Shown: positions 43,126 to 52,732, counted from the stretch's first letter. The stretch is 64,000 nucleotides of DNA from Faecalibacterium prausnitzii (GCF_003324185.1 NZ_PXUP01000013.1:1-64000); one strand, 5' to 3'. The notes: generated from the letters alone by a model not told the origin. Numbers and translations: made by a program.

Positions 43126-43154
43126 TTGCAAAGATGCGAAAAAATGGTTAAATA
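43126..43154 (+). promoter_or_regulatory. Promoter of the MFS transporter gene
   Basis: TTGCAA (43126-43131), 17-base spacer, TAAATA (43149-43154). Confidence 0.65.
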
Positions 43155-43187
43155 GAGAAAGGATATTTCCGCAAGGAGAGGAACACC

Positions 43188-44327
43188 ATGGAACAACAGA
43201 ACACGCGCCTGCGCAATGCGGGCTTTGCGACCTTTTTCTTCAGCGGCATCTGTGCCATCAGCGCAGGTGTGGTGGTCAGTCTGCTGCAGGAGCGCTACGG
43301 CTTTGCCTACGGCATGACCGGTACACTGCTCTCCCTGATGAGCGTGGGCAACCTGCTGGCAGGGCTGCTGATGGGCATGCTGCCCAGTGCGCTGGGCATG
43401 AAACGCAGTGTGCTGCTGCTGACCATCGGCTATGCGGTGGGCTACGCCGTCATGGGGCTGACCGGCGCAGTGGTGCTGCTGGCAGCGGCCTTTTTTGTGG
43501 TGGGCATCGCTAAGGGCAGCGTTATCAACACCTGTACCATTCTGGTCAGTGATCACTCCGCCGACCGCACCCGGGGCATGAACCTGATGCACAGCTGCTA
43601 CGCCTGCGGCGCACTGCTGTGCCCCTTCCTCATTGCGGCGGCAGCCCGGGTAAGCACCGAGCTGGCGGTCTTTCTGCTGGCAGCCGTGGGCCTTGTGCTC
43701 TGGCTGGTGTACGTTTTTACCCCGCTGCGCGGCGGCAAGAGTAAAAGCAGCGCCGAGAAGGAAGCCATCGACTGGAGCTTTCTGCGCTCTGCCCGCTTCT
43801 GGCTGCTGACCGGGCTGCTGTTCTTCCAGAACGCCGCCGAGCAGAGCGTCAACGGCTGGATGGTGACCTACTTCAAGGGCAGCGGCATCATTGCGGGCAC
43901 GCTGGCGGCCTACACCGTCACTGTGATGTGGGGCGCTACGCTGGTGGGACGGTTGCTCATCGCCTTTGTGTTCCCCTTAAAAAATCCCCGCAAGGCCATG
44001 GTGGGCATGAGCGTGCTGTGCACCGTGTTCTATGTGCTGCTGGTCATGGCGCACACGCAGGGCGCAGCCATTGCGCTGCTGTTTGCCTTTGCCATCTCCA
44101 TGTCCGGGCTGAACCCCACCGCCGTGGCCAGCGCAGGCCGCATGACCAGCGTGACCAGCATGGGCATCATGCTGCCGGTGGCCTCCAGCGGCGCCATCCT
44201 GATGCCGTGGGTCATCGGCATGGTGGCCGAGCGTGCGGGGCTTGCCGCCGGTATGGCCTCCAACATCGTGCCCTGCGTGGGTCTGGTGGTCTTTACGCTG
44301 CTGGTGGCTAGACTGCCGGAGGAATGA
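43188..44327 (+). CDS. MFS transporter
   Basis: A 379-residue major facilitator with 12 predicted membrane segments and a central basic loop (about 175-195, RGGKSKSSAEKE). The substrate cannot be told. It has its own promoter after the terminator of the A-ACP-C operon; it could export that product, but separate transcription leaves this open. CAAGGAGAGG precedes the ATG. Confidence 0.85.
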   Translation: MEQQNTRLRNAGFATFFFSGICAISAGVVVSLLQERYGFAYGMTGTLLSLMSVGNLLAGLLMGMLPSALGMKRSVLLLTIGYAVGYAVMGLTGAVVLLAAAFFVVGIAKGSVINTCTILVSDHSADRTRGMNLMHSCYACGALLCPFLIAAAARVSTELAVFLLAAVGLVLWLVYVFTPLRGGKSKSSAEKEAIDWSFLRSARFWLLTGLLFFQNAAEQSVNGWMVTYFKGSGIIAGTLAAYTVTVMWGATLVGRLLIAFVFPLKNPRKAMVGMSVLCTVFYVLLVMAHTQGAAIALLFAFAISMSGLNPTAVASAGRMTSVTSMGIMLPVASSGAILMPWVIGMVAERAGLAAGMASNIVPCVGLVVFTLLVARLPEE

Positions 44328-44351
44328 TGCGCCGCCTCCCTATAACCCTTT

Positions 44352-44430
44352 CTGTGAAAATGGGGTTCAGGAAAGTCCGCAGACTTTCCTGAACCCCGAA
44401 ATTATAAATAATGATTCCGCTGATGATGCG
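44352..44430. repeat. Intergenic palindrome repeat, copy C
   Basis: TGTGAAAAT, perfect 16-bp stem GGGGTTCAGGAAAGTC / GACTTTCCTGAACCCC with CGCA loop (44362-44397), then GAAATTATAAATAATGATTC and CGCTGATGATG. Confidence 0.78.
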
Positions 44431-44467
44431 CAAAGCGAACGCGCAGCGCATTTTAAATCATTTTGCG

Positions 44468-45088
44468 TTATCCCTCAATGCCTCTTGCTTTTGCGCTGAA
44501 CTCGCAGCCGCAGTAGTCCTGCCGGTACAGGCCGTACTGCTCCGAAAGCTGCAGGCTGCGCAGGTAGCCGTTGTGCTTTTTGAAGTCCGAGGGCAGATGC
44601 TTTACCCCGAACTCTGTCTCCAATTCCTGCCCGATGGCGTTGATGCGGGCAGCGTCCTTGTGGGGGCTGATGGACAGGGTGGTGGTGAACCAGTCAAAGC
44701 CGTTGTCCCGTGCGTACTGCGCCGCGCGGCGCATCCGCAGCCGGTAGCAGACGGTGCAGCGGCTGCCGCGCTCCGGCTCGTTTTCCAGCCCGGCTACGGC
44801 GGTGTAGAACTGCTGCGGGTCGTAAGTGTCCTCCACCACGGTCACCCCCAGCGGGTGGGCTGCCGCCACGAACTTTTGCAGCTCCTCGCCCCGGCGGTAA
44901 TACTCTGCCGCCGGCCATGTGTTGGGGTTATAGTACAGCACCGTGATCTCAAAATACCGGCACAGCTGTTCCAGCACGGCGCTGGAACAGGGGCCGCAGC
45001 AGGCGTGGAGCAAAAGGCGCGGGCGGGTACCGCCAAGGCCTGCCAGCACGGCGTCCATCTGCTGGGCATAGTTGCGTTGTGTTGCCAT
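44468..45088 (-). CDS. queH: Epoxyqueuosine reductase QueH
   Basis: Reduces epoxyqueuosine to queuosine in tRNA wobble bases. The 206-residue protein has HACCGPCSSAVL (about 30), YYNPNTWPAAEY, the second cysteine pair CTVCYRLR and the end YCGCEFS, all QueH/DUF208 features for Fe-S and Fe binding. ATG 45088 is preferred to the ATG at 45097, because the latter overlaps the AAAGGATG ribosome site. Confidence 0.9.
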   Translation of the reverse strand: MATQRNYAQQMDAVLAGLGGTRPRLLLHACCGPCSSAVLEQLCRYFEITVLYYNPNTWPAAEYYRRGEELQKFVAAAHPLGVTVVEDTYDPQQFYTAVAGLENEPERGSRCTVCYRLRMRRAAQYARDNGFDWFTTTLSISPHKDAARINAIGQELETEFGVKHLPSDFKKHNGYLRSLQLSEQYGLYRQDYCGCEFSAKARGIEG

Positions 45089-45162
45089 TGGTATCATCCT
45101 TTGCTATAATGGTCTTGCCTACATTATAGCATATTTTACGATGAAATACAGGAGGTTCTCCC

Positions 45163-45387
45163 ATGACGGAAGAAAAGATCGCCCGCATCAATGCGCTGGC
45201 CAAAAAGAGCAAGACCGCCGGCCTGACCGAGGCCGAAAAAGCCGAGCAGCAGGCACTGCGGCAGGAGTATCTGGCCGACATCAAGGCCAGCCTGCGCAGC
45301 CAACTGGAGCGCACGTCCATTCAGGAACCGGACGGCACCATCCACAAGGTGACCCGCCGCACCGACCTGACCGGGGAGCGCAGCTGA
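45163..45387 (+). CDS. DUF896 (YnzC-like) small protein
   Basis: A 74-residue helical protein (MTEEKIARINALAKKSKTAG, then LTEAEKAEQQALRQEYL) of the UPF0291/YnzC family, known in Bacillus to be SOS-linked but of unsettled function. ACAGGAGGTT precedes the ATG. It is followed by a terminator. Confidence 0.93.
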   Translation: MTEEKIARINALAKKSKTAGLTEAEKAEQQALRQEYLADIKASLRSQLERTSIQEPDGTIHKVTRRTDLTGERS

Positions 45388-45402
45388 GAACGGGATTTTA
45401 TA

Positions 45403-45442
45403 GGGGGAATACGCCGCAAAAAGGTGCATTCCCCCTTTTTTT
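45403..45442 (+). terminator. Terminator of the DUF896 gene
   Basis: GGGGGAAT / ATTCCCCC stem with an inner GC-rich loop, followed by T7. Confidence 0.88.
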
Positions 45443-45469
45443 GCGCGGCAGACTGTGCTATACTATAAT
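45441..45469 (+). promoter_or_regulatory. Promoter of purA
   Basis: TTGCGC (45441-45446), 17-base spacer, TATAAT (45464-45469), leaving a ~110-base leader with weak stems. No purine riboswitch core was seen. Confidence 0.75.
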
Positions 45470-45587
45470 AGCATTGGTGCGTGCCGCAAGGGCAGCAAAC
45501 CGGTGCGTTTTACCCAAGGTAGCGTATCCCGGGCAAGGTGCACGGAAAAGGCTGTCTTTTGAAAAAAGGATAAAGAGGTCATTTATT

Positions 45588-46880
45588 ATGCTTACTGCAA
45601 TTACGGGTATCAACTGGGGCGATGAGGGCAAGGGCCGCATGGTCGACCTGATCAGCCAGGAGTACGACATCGTTGCACGGTATCAGGGCGGCAACAACGC
45701 AGGCCATACCGTTAAAAACGAGCGCGGCAAGTTCGTACTGAACCTGCTGCCCTCCGGTATCCTGCGCCCCAACGTCGTGTGCGTTATGGGCAACGGCATG
45801 GTCATCGACCCGCATCATCTGGACGGCGAGATCAATAAGCTGCGCGAGCAGGGCATTGAGATCACCCCGGCAAACCTGAAGATCTCCGACCGCGCAACCA
45901 TCACCATGCCCTACCATGTGGAGCAGGATGGTCTGGAGGAGGCACGCCTGTCCAAGACCGGCGCACAGTTCGGCTCCACCAAGCGCGGCATTGCCTATGC
46001 TTACGGCGACAAGTACATGAAAAAGACCCTGCGCATGGGCGATCTGCTGCATCTGGACGACGCCGTAAAGAAGCGTCTGGTCACCATGGTGGATTCCAAG
46101 AATCTGGTCATGGAGGGCAGCTACAACGCAGCGCCCATCAGCGTGGACGAGATGTGGGCATGGCTCGAAAAGTATGCCGCCATCTTCAAGGACTATATCT
46201 GCGATGTGGGGCAGTATCTGGCCGATGCCGATGCAGCCGGCAAGAAGGTGCTGTTTGAGGCACAGCTGGGCGCACTGCGCGATATCGACTTTGGTATCTA
46301 CCCTTACACCACCTCCTCCAACGTCATCGGTGCTTATGCACCCATCGGTGCCGGTATCCCCGGCCACAAGCTGCACAACTCCATCGGCGTCATGAAGGCT
46401 TACTCCTCCTGCGTGGGCGACGGCCCCTTCGCCGCCGAACTGGCCATGACCGAGGAAGAGAAGCACGCTCTGCGTGAGGCCGGCCACGAGTACGGCGCAG
46501 CCACCGGCCGTCCCCGCCGCGTGGGCCCTATCGACCTGGTGGCAAGCCGCTACGGCGTGTTCTGCCAGGGCTGCGACGAGGTCGCTCTGACCCTGCTGGA
46601 CGTGCTGGATTACATGGAAAAGATCCCCATGGTCACCGCTTACAAGCTGACCGACGGCACCACCACCACCCGCTTCCCCATGGGTGAGGCACTGGATACC
46701 GCTCAGCCCGTGGTGGAGTACCTGCCCGGCTGGCACTGCGATATCACCGCAGCCCGCAAGTGGGAGGACCTGCCCCAGCAGGCCCGCGATTATGTGGAAT
46801 ATCTGGAAAAGGCTGTGGGCTGCAAGATCACCTATATCTCGGTGGGCGCAGAGCGCGAGGCCTACATCCACCGCGGCTGA
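45588..46880 (+). CDS. purA: Adenylosuccinate synthetase
   Basis: GTP-dependent enzyme that joins aspartate to IMP in AMP synthesis. It is 430 residues, with GINWGDEGKGRMVD at the start (P-loop-like, catalytic Asp and Lys), the QGGNNAGHTV loop with catalytic His, and TGRPRRVGPIDLV. GINWGDEGKG replaces the usual GxQWGDEGKG. ATG 45588 follows AAAGAGGTC. Confidence 0.95.
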   Translation: MLTAITGINWGDEGKGRMVDLISQEYDIVARYQGGNNAGHTVKNERGKFVLNLLPSGILRPNVVCVMGNGMVIDPHHLDGEINKLREQGIEITPANLKISDRATITMPYHVEQDGLEEARLSKTGAQFGSTKRGIAYAYGDKYMKKTLRMGDLLHLDDAVKKRLVTMVDSKNLVMEGSYNAAPISVDEMWAWLEKYAAIFKDYICDVGQYLADADAAGKKVLFEAQLGALRDIDFGIYPYTTSSNVIGAYAPIGAGIPGHKLHNSIGVMKAYSSCVGDGPFAAELAMTEEEKHALREAGHEYGAATGRPRRVGPIDLVASRYGVFCQGCDEVALTLLDVLDYMEKIPMVTAYKLTDGTTTTRFPMGEALDTAQPVVEYLPGWHCDITAARKWEDLPQQARDYVEYLEKAVGCKITYISVGAEREAYIHRG

Positions 46881-46928
46881 GCTGCCGCAAAAAGCAGCCC
46901 CCGAGTTTCAGAAAAGGAAGCGTCACAG

Positions 46929-47831
46929 ATGTTTGATATCATTACCGACAGCGCCTGCGACCTGACGCTGGACACCGCCAAGCAGCTTGGCATCGAGGTC
47001 GTGCCCTTTTATGTATCGCTGGACGGCGAGCATTACCGCAAGGAAGGGCTGGAGATCCCTGTGCGGGACTTTTATCAGTTCATGGTGGATAACCCGGCGG
47101 CCTACCCCAAGACCAGTCTGGCCTCCATCGAGGACTTTGAAAAGACCTTCCGCGCACACGCCGAGGCGGGTCGGGCGGTATTGTGTCTGGTGTTCACCGG
47201 CAAGATGAGCGGCTGCGTGGGCAGCGCCCGCAACGCCCGGGATCTGGTGCTGGAGGACTACCCCGATGCCCGCATCGAGGTCATCGACTCTGCCGCCGCC
47301 ACCGTGACCGAATCCACAATGGTGGAAAACGCCGTGGCCATGCGGGATGCAGGCTGCACCTTGGACGAGACTGTGACTTGGCTGGAAGCAGAAAAATCCA
47401 CCAACCAGATCTTCTTTACCGTGGGTGATCTGGACTACCTCATCAAGGGTGGGCGCATCGGCAAGGTGACCGGCCGCGCCGCCAATATGCTGGGACTGAA
47501 GCCCATGATCCTGTTCAAGGAGGGTGAGATCTTCTCCGGCGGCGTGGCCCGCGGCCGTCAGAAGAGCTTTGAAAAGGCGCTGGAGCAGCTGATGAACTAT
47601 CTGGATGCCCACGGCGGTACCCCGGACGATTACCGCATCACAGTGGGCTACGGCTACGATGCCGACGAGGGCAAGCGTCTGTGGATGCAGACCCGCGCCG
47701 CCCTGCGCGCCAAGTACCCCGGCGCACAGTGTGAGGTAGGGCTTTTGCAGATCGGCTGCACCATCGCGGTGCACACCGGCCCCTATGCACTGGGCATGGG
47801 CGTCATGCGCCGCTGGAAAAAGCAGAACTAA
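46929..47831 (+). CDS. DegV family fatty-acid-binding protein
   Basis: A 300-residue DegV protein (also FakB-type). ITDSACDL at the start, TSLASIEDFEKTF, the SGC loop after FTGKMSG, and VIDSAAATV are the family motifs. FakB proteins present fatty acids to a kinase; which role applies here is unknown. It starts 48 bases after purA behind AAAGGAAG and shares its downstream terminator. Confidence 0.92.
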   Translation: MFDIITDSACDLTLDTAKQLGIEVVPFYVSLDGEHYRKEGLEIPVRDFYQFMVDNPAAYPKTSLASIEDFEKTFRAHAEAGRAVLCLVFTGKMSGCVGSARNARDLVLEDYPDARIEVIDSAAATVTESTMVENAVAMRDAGCTLDETVTWLEAEKSTNQIFFTVGDLDYLIKGGRIGKVTGRAANMLGLKPMILFKEGEIFSGGVARGRQKSFEKALEQLMNYLDAHGGTPDDYRITVGYGYDADEGKRLWMQTRAALRAKYPGAQCEVGLLQIGCTIAVHTGPYALGMGVMRRWKKQN

Positions 47832-47846
47832 TAATATATAAAACAG

Positions 47847-47885
47847 AAGAAGGGACAGCCCACAGGCTGTCCCTTCTTGGTTTTT
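47847..47885 (+). terminator. Terminator of purA-degV
   Basis: AAGGGACAGCC / GGCTGTCCCTT with CACA loop, followed by a T-rich stretch. Confidence 0.9.
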
Positions 47886-47890
47886 ATAAA

Positions 47891-47966
47891 AGAAAAAGCG
47901 AAATACAGCCAAGTCCGCAGGCTTGGCTGTATTTCAAATCAAAAGTATTTTTCCGCTGAAAAAACG
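47891..47966. repeat. Intergenic palindrome repeat, copy D
   Basis: 13-bp stem AAATACAGCCAAG / CTTGGCTGTATTT (47901-47934), then CAAATCAAAAGTATTTTTCC and GCTGAAAAAACG. It lies at the 3' end of asnA. Confidence 0.8.
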
Positions 47967-47972
47967 TTTCGT

Positions 47973-48986
47973 TTACAGCAGCGGGATGCCGGCCTTGGCG
48001 CAGGCCTCGCGGGTGGCCTTGTCCCACACGCTGGCCTGTACCTCACCGATGTGGACGCTGCCCAACAGCAGCATACACAGGCGGCTCTGGCCGATGCCGC
48101 CGCCGATGGTGTAGGGCAGCTCACCAGCCAGCACTGCCTTGTGGAAAGGCAGGGCGCGGCGGTCATCGCAGCCCGCCATGGTCAGCTGCTTGTCCATGCT
48201 CTCCGGGCTGACGCGGATGCCCATGCTGCTCAGCTCGTAGCTGCACTGCAGCGGGTCGTTCCAGAACAGCAAATCGCCGTTCAGATCCCAGTCATCGTAG
48301 TCCGGGGCGCGGCCGTCGTGAGGCTTGCCGCTGCGCAAGGGTGCGCCGATCTTCATCAGGAAGGTGGTGCCGTTCTCCTTGACAAAGGCGTTCTCCCGCT
48401 CCTTCGGGGTCAGATCGGGGTACTTATCCTCCAGTTCCTGCGTGGTGACAAAGGTCACGTTGGGGGTGTGCAGGGGCAGCTCCTGCAGTTGGGGGAACAT
48501 GGCGTGCAGGTTCATCTCGGTGGCGCACACCGCAGACACGATGCAGCGCACCACGTTTTTCAGGTAGGTCTCGTTGCGGTCCTCCACCGTGATGATCTTT
48601 TCCCAGTCCCACTGATCCACATAGACCGAGTGGAGGTTATCCAGCTCCTCGTCCCGGCGGATAGCGTTCATGTCGCAGTACAGACCCTTGCCCACGCGGA
48701 AACCGTAGTCCTTCAGCGCCTGCCGCTTCCATTTTGCCAGCGACTGCACCACCTGTGCCTCGGTGCCGCTGTCCTTGATGTCAAAGGTCACCTTGCGCTC
48801 CACACCGTTCAGGTCGTCGTTCAGGCCGGTGGAAGCCTCCAGAAACAGCGGCGCGGACACGCGGTACAGGTTGAGCGTGGCGCACAGGGTATCGGCAAAC
48901 AGCCGCTTCACCGTGCCGATGGCGCGCTGGGTGTCGTACAGGTTCAGCGCGGGTTTGTAGTTTGCAGGGATGATGATCTTGCTCAT
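47973..48986 (-). CDS. asnA: Aspartate-ammonia ligase
   Basis: Makes asparagine from aspartate, ATP and ammonia; its fold resembles class II tRNA synthetases. It is 337 residues, the normal size, with KDYGFRVGKGLYCDMNAIRRDE, VDQWDWEKII and the C-terminal GGGIGQSRLCMLLL motif. It is monocistronic between two palindrome repeats/intergenic spaces. Confidence 0.95.
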   Translation of the reverse strand: MSKIIIPANYKPALNLYDTQRAIGTVKRLFADTLCATLNLYRVSAPLFLEASTGLNDDLNGVERKVTFDIKDSGTEAQVVQSLAKWKRQALKDYGFRVGKGLYCDMNAIRRDEELDNLHSVYVDQWDWEKIITVEDRNETYLKNVVRCIVSAVCATEMNLHAMFPQLQELPLHTPNVTFVTTQELEDKYPDLTPKERENAFVKENGTTFLMKIGAPLRSGKPHDGRAPDYDDWDLNGDLLFWNDPLQCSYELSSMGIRVSPESMDKQLTMAGCDDRRALPFHKAVLAGELPYTIGGGIGQSRLCMLLLGSVHIGEVQASVWDKATREACAKAGIPLL

Positions 48987-49110
48987 AACGTTTACCCCTC
49001 ATTCTGTGTGGTTTGCGCCCCGCTTTCCCGAGCCGGGGCGTGGCTTTTGCAAAGCCGGAATACTGCACCCATTATGGCACAATTTTTTACGAAAGTAAAG
49101 TGATAGCAGG

Positions 49111-49170
49111 AAAAAGCAGTTCCGAAACGTCCAAGGGCGTTTCGGAACTGCAAATCAAACTATTTTTCCG
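49111..49170. repeat. Intergenic palindrome repeat, copy F
   Basis: 14-bp stem GCAGTTCCGAAACG / CGTTTCGGAACTGC (49116-49151), then AAATCAAACTATTTTTCCG. It lies immediately after livF. Confidence 0.8.
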
Positions 49171-49171
49171 T

Positions 49172-49885
49172 TTACCCGCCCAGATAGGCGTTGCGGACGC
49201 GCTCGTTGGTCAGCAGCTCAGCACCGGTGCCGTCCATGACCACGCGGCCGGTCTCCAGCACATAGGCGCGGTCGGCCACCGAAAGCGCCATCTGCGCGTT
49301 CTGCTCCACCAGCAGGATGGTCATGCCTTCCTTGTGGATGTCGCGGATGATGTCAAAGATCTCCTGCACCAGCAGCGGCGAAAGACCCATGGAGGGTTCG
49401 TCCAGCATCAGCATGGAAGCGTTGCTCATGAGCGCACGTCCCATGGCCAGCATCTGCTGCTCGCCGCCGGACATGGTGCCCGCCAGCTGCTTGCGGCGCT
49501 CCTTCAGGCGGGGGAACAGGGTGAACACCTTTTCCTTGTTGGCGGCAATGGTGGAAGCGGGCTGGGTGTAGGCGCCCATATCAAGGTTCTCGTCCACCGT
49601 CATGTGCAAAAACACATGGCGTCCCTCCGGTACTTGTGCAAGGCCGCTTTCCACGATCTTGTGGGCGCGCACGCCCTTGATGCTCTTGCCCTTGTACAGC
49701 ACATCGCCGGTGCGGGGCTTCAAAAGGCCGGAAATGGTTTTCAGGGTGGTGGATTTGCCCGCGCCGTTGGCACCGATCAGGGTGACGATCTCGCCCGCGT
49801 TGACGGTGAAAGAGATATCCTTTACGGCGTGGATGTTGCCGTAGTAGACGTTGATGCCGTCCACCTTCAGTAATGTATCAGCCAT
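49172..49885 (-). CDS. livF: Branched-chain amino acid ABC transporter ATPase LivF
   Basis: A 237-residue ABC ATPase. Walker A GANGAGKST, signature TMSGGEQQM, and Walker B ASMLMLDEP are present, with the short helical domain typical of LivF. It pairs with LivG under the LivHM permease. It is last in the liv operon, 3 bases after livG. Confidence 0.93.
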   Translation of the reverse strand: MADTLLKVDGINVYYGNIHAVKDISFTVNAGEIVTLIGANGAGKSTTLKTISGLLKPRTGDVLYKGKSIKGVRAHKIVESGLAQVPEGRHVFLHMTVDENLDMGAYTQPASTIAANKEKVFTLFPRLKERRKQLAGTMSGGEQQMLAMGRALMSNASMLMLDEPSMGLSPLLVQEIFDIIRDIHKEGMTILLVEQNAQMALSVADRAYVLETGRVVMDGTGAELLTNERVRNAYLGG

Positions 49886-49888
49886 GGC

Positions 49889-50728
49889 TCAGCCCTCCTT
49901 TTTGCCCAGATAGGCCTCGATGACCTGCGGGTTATCGCGGATCTCGTCCGGAGTGCCCTTGGCGATGATGCGGCCGAAGTTCAGCACCGCAATACCCTCG
50001 CAGATGCCCATGACAAGGCTCATGTCGTGCTCGATGAGCAGCACGGCAATGTTGAACTCGTCGCGGATGCGGCGGATGGTCTCGGTCAGCTCCGCCGTCT
50101 CGGAGGGGTTCATACCGGCGGCAGGCTCGTCCAGCAGCAGAAGCTTCGGGTTGGTGGCCAGTGCGCGCATGATCTCCAACCGGCGCTGTGCGCCGTAGGG
50201 CAGGCTGCCGGCCTGTGCGTTGGCAAGGTCTGCCATGTGGAAGATGTCCAGCAGTTCCAGCGCACGCTCGGTGCACTGCTTTTCCTCTTTCCAGTAGTTC
50301 GGCATCCGCAGCAGGGAGGAAGCCAGATTATACTTCATGGACTCGTGCAGGCCCACCTTGATGTTGTCGATGACGCTCAGCTCCTTGAACAAGCGGATGT
50401 TCTGGAAGGTACGCGCCACGCCCATGCGGTTGACCTGATAGGTCTTTTTCCCGGCGGTGGGCATCCCGTCGATCAGGATGGAGCCGCGGGTGGGCTGGTA
50501 GACGTTGGTGAGCAGGTTGAACACGGTGGTCTTGCCTGCGCCGTTGGGGCCGATCAGACCGGCGATCTCGTTGCGGCCGATCATCAGGTTGAAGTTGTCC
50601 ACAGCGGTCAGACCGCCGAAGTCGATACCCAGCTCACGCACGTCCAGAATGGGCTTTTTGTCCTTGTCGCGGTCGGTCAGAAAACCGCCGGAGGGCACAC
50701 TGTGCAGTCTGGTCTTGAACTCACTCAT
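49889..50728 (-). CDS. livG: Branched-chain amino acid ABC transporter ATPase LivG
   Basis: A 279-residue ABC ATPase with Walker A GPNGAGKTT, signature LPYGAQRRLE, Walker B KLLLLDEPAAGMN, and the LivG-type C-terminus (IAKGTPDEIRDNPQVIEAYLG). ATG 50728 has AAGGAGG upstream and overlaps the livM stop by 8 bases. Confidence 0.93.
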   Translation of the reverse strand: MSEFKTRLHSVPSGGFLTDRDKDKKPILDVRELGIDFGGLTAVDNFNLMIGRNEIAGLIGPNGAGKTTVFNLLTNVYQPTRGSILIDGMPTAGKKTYQVNRMGVARTFQNIRLFKELSVIDNIKVGLHESMKYNLASSLLRMPNYWKEEKQCTERALELLDIFHMADLANAQAGSLPYGAQRRLEIMRALATNPKLLLLDEPAAGMNPSETAELTETIRRIRDEFNIAVLLIEHDMSLVMGICEGIAVLNFGRIIAKGTPDEIRDNPQVIEAYLGKKEG

Positions 50729-51749
50729 GGTCAGCGGCCTCCTTTTTGGTATGTTTGCGGAACAGTTCGCCATTCATGGCCTTTTCCACGATGCGGCTCA
50801 GGGAGAAATCGTAGCTGCCCAGCAGTCCGCCCGGGCGGAAGATCATCATCAGCACCAGCACCAGCGAATAGACCACCATGCGGTAGCTCTCAAAGCTGCG
50901 GGTAGCCTCGGGCAGGATGGTCAGCACGGTAGCGGACAGAATGGAGCCCAGCATGGAGCCCATGCCGCCCAGAACCACCATGACAAGGATCTCAATGGAC
51001 TTCATAAAGCCGAAGGTGGAGGGGTTCAGCACGCCGATGTAGCAGGCGTACAGGCCGCCCGCCAAGCCTGCGAAGGCAGCGGAGAAGGCAAAGGCCATCA
51101 CCTTATAATAGGTGGTCTGGATGCCGCAGCTCTCGGCGGCGATCTCGTTGTCGCGGATGGCCAGCACAGCACGGCCGTGGCGGCTCTTCATCATGGCGTG
51201 GATGAGGAAACAGGTGATGACCACGCACAGGAACACGTTGGTAAAGTTGGAATACTTGGGGATGTTCTTCAGGCCCTTGGAGCCATAGAACAGCTTGAAG
51301 CCCAGAACATCATCGATGTTGTTCAAGGTGATGCGGATGATCTCGCCAAAGCCCAGCGTCAGGATGGCCAGATAGTCGCCGGTCAGGCGCAGGGCAGGGA
51401 TGCCGATAAGCACCCCGAACAGCCCGGCAATCACCCATGCCAGCACCAGACCGATGGCAAAGGCCACGCCCTTGGGCAGGCCCGAGGATTTGGTGAACAG
51501 GGCGCAGGCGTAGGCACCTACCGCCATAAAACCGGCGTGACCCAGCGGCAGCTGCCCCAGATAACCGGTGGCAACGTTCAGCGAGACGGCCAGAATGATG
51601 TTGATGCCCACGGTCAGCAGCACCTTATTCTGGTAGGTGGACAGCATATTGCCGGTCACATAGGAAAGCCCCACGAACAGCAGCCCCACCAGCACCAGAT
51701 TCATCAGGTAGCGCACGGGCATTTTGAGGGTCTTGCGTTTGGTATTCAT
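50721..51749 (-). CDS. livM: Branched-chain amino acid ABC permease LivM
   Basis: A 342-residue permease with about nine to ten membrane segments. The conserved LivM loop GFGEIIRITLNN and the GLAGGLYACYIGVLNPSTFGF segment are present. Last residues are charged and cytoplasmic. It lies 12 bases after livH. Confidence 0.93.
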   Translation of the reverse strand: MNTKRKTLKMPVRYLMNLVLVGLLFVGLSYVTGNMLSTYQNKVLLTVGINIILAVSLNVATGYLGQLPLGHAGFMAVGAYACALFTKSSGLPKGVAFAIGLVLAWVIAGLFGVLIGIPALRLTGDYLAILTLGFGEIIRITLNNIDDVLGFKLFYGSKGLKNIPKYSNFTNVFLCVVITCFLIHAMMKSRHGRAVLAIRDNEIAAESCGIQTTYYKVMAFAFSAAFAGLAGGLYACYIGVLNPSTFGFMKSIEILVMVVLGGMGSMLGSILSATVLTILPEATRSFESYRMVVYSLVLVLMMIFRPGGLLGSYDFSLSRIVEKAMNGELFRKHTKKEAADHE

Positions 51750-51761
51750 CGTTATGCCCCC

Positions 51762-52640
51762 TTACACCTTTTCCTGCACCTTGCGGCCAAGGAAGCCCGT
51801 GGGCTTGACCAGCAGCACGATGATCAGAATTGCAAACGTAACAGCGTCCTTCCAAGCGGAAAGGCCGATGGCGGAAACAAAGCACTCGCACAGGCCGATG
51901 GCAATGCCGCCGACCATAGCACCCGGGATGGAGCCGATGCCGCCCAGCACGGCGGCGACGAAGGCCTTCAGACCCAGCATGGAGCCCATGGTGGGGGTGG
52001 CCTGCGGGTAGGAGCAGCAGTACAGCACGCTGCCGATGCCCGCCAGCGCCGAGCCCACGGCAAAGGTAAAGGAGATGGTGCTGTTGACGTTGATGCCCAT
52101 CAGACGGGCAGCATCCATATCCTCCGAAACGGCGCGCATGGCCTTGCCGAGCTTAGTCTTTTGCACCAGAAAGGTGAGCACCAGCATGGACAGCACGGTG
52201 ACCACCAGCGTGATGATGGAGGTAAGACCCAGCGGCACCTTGCCCAGACGGAAGGTCTGGTTGGTGTAGTAGGCGGGGATCACCTTTGCACCCGAGCCGA
52301 GGATCAGCTCTGCCGTGTACTCCAGAAAGAAGGAGACACCAATGGCGGTGATCAGCAGCGAGATACGGGGTGCGCTGCGCAGGGGGGTGTAGGCGATCTT
52401 TTCGATCACCACGCCCAGCAGCGTACAGGTGATGATGGTGGCGCACACAGCGGTGACCGGGCCAAGACCCAGCTGGTTCATGACGAACCACGACATGTAT
52501 GCGCCCACCATGATGACATCGCCGTGGGCAAAGTTCAGCAGCAGGATAATGCCGTACACCATGCTGTAGCCCAGTGCGATCAGTGCATAGATGCTGCCAA
52601 GGGACAAGCCGTTGATCAGCTGGCTAAAGAACACTGTCAT
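51762..52640 (-). CDS. livH: Branched-chain amino acid ABC permease LivH
   Basis: A 292-residue permease with eight or so membrane segments. The N-terminus (QLINGLSLGSIYALIALGYSMVYGI) and LLNFAHGDVIMVGAYMSW are LivH signatures; the EAA-like loop AMRAVSEDMDAARLMGIN is also clear. Confidence 0.94.
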   Translation of the reverse strand: MTVFFSQLINGLSLGSIYALIALGYSMVYGIILLLNFAHGDVIMVGAYMSWFVMNQLGLGPVTAVCATIITCTLLGVVIEKIAYTPLRSAPRISLLITAIGVSFFLEYTAELILGSGAKVIPAYYTNQTFRLGKVPLGLTSIITLVVTVLSMLVLTFLVQKTKLGKAMRAVSEDMDAARLMGINVNSTISFTFAVGSALAGIGSVLYCCSYPQATPTMGSMLGLKAFVAAVLGGIGSIPGAMVGGIAIGLCECFVSAIGLSAWKDAVTFAILIIVLLVKPTGFLGRKVQEKV

Positions 52641-52691
52641 GGTTGGATACTTCCTTTCTTTGCGGCGTTTACACTTTTTGATATAAAAAAC

Positions 52692-52732
52692 GGAGAACGC
52701 CTGACCAGAAAAAAGCTGTTCCGGCGTTCTCC
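52692..52732 (-). terminator. Terminator between livK-type gene and livH
   Basis: GGAGAACGCC / GGCGTTCTCC, 10-bp perfect stem flanked by A and T runs. Partial read-through here would give more binding protein than permease. Confidence 0.85.

Noticed and set aside
45464-45587. Purine-type riboswitch in the purA leader
   Set aside because: The leader has only weak stems and lacks a recognisable purine or PRPP aptamer core.
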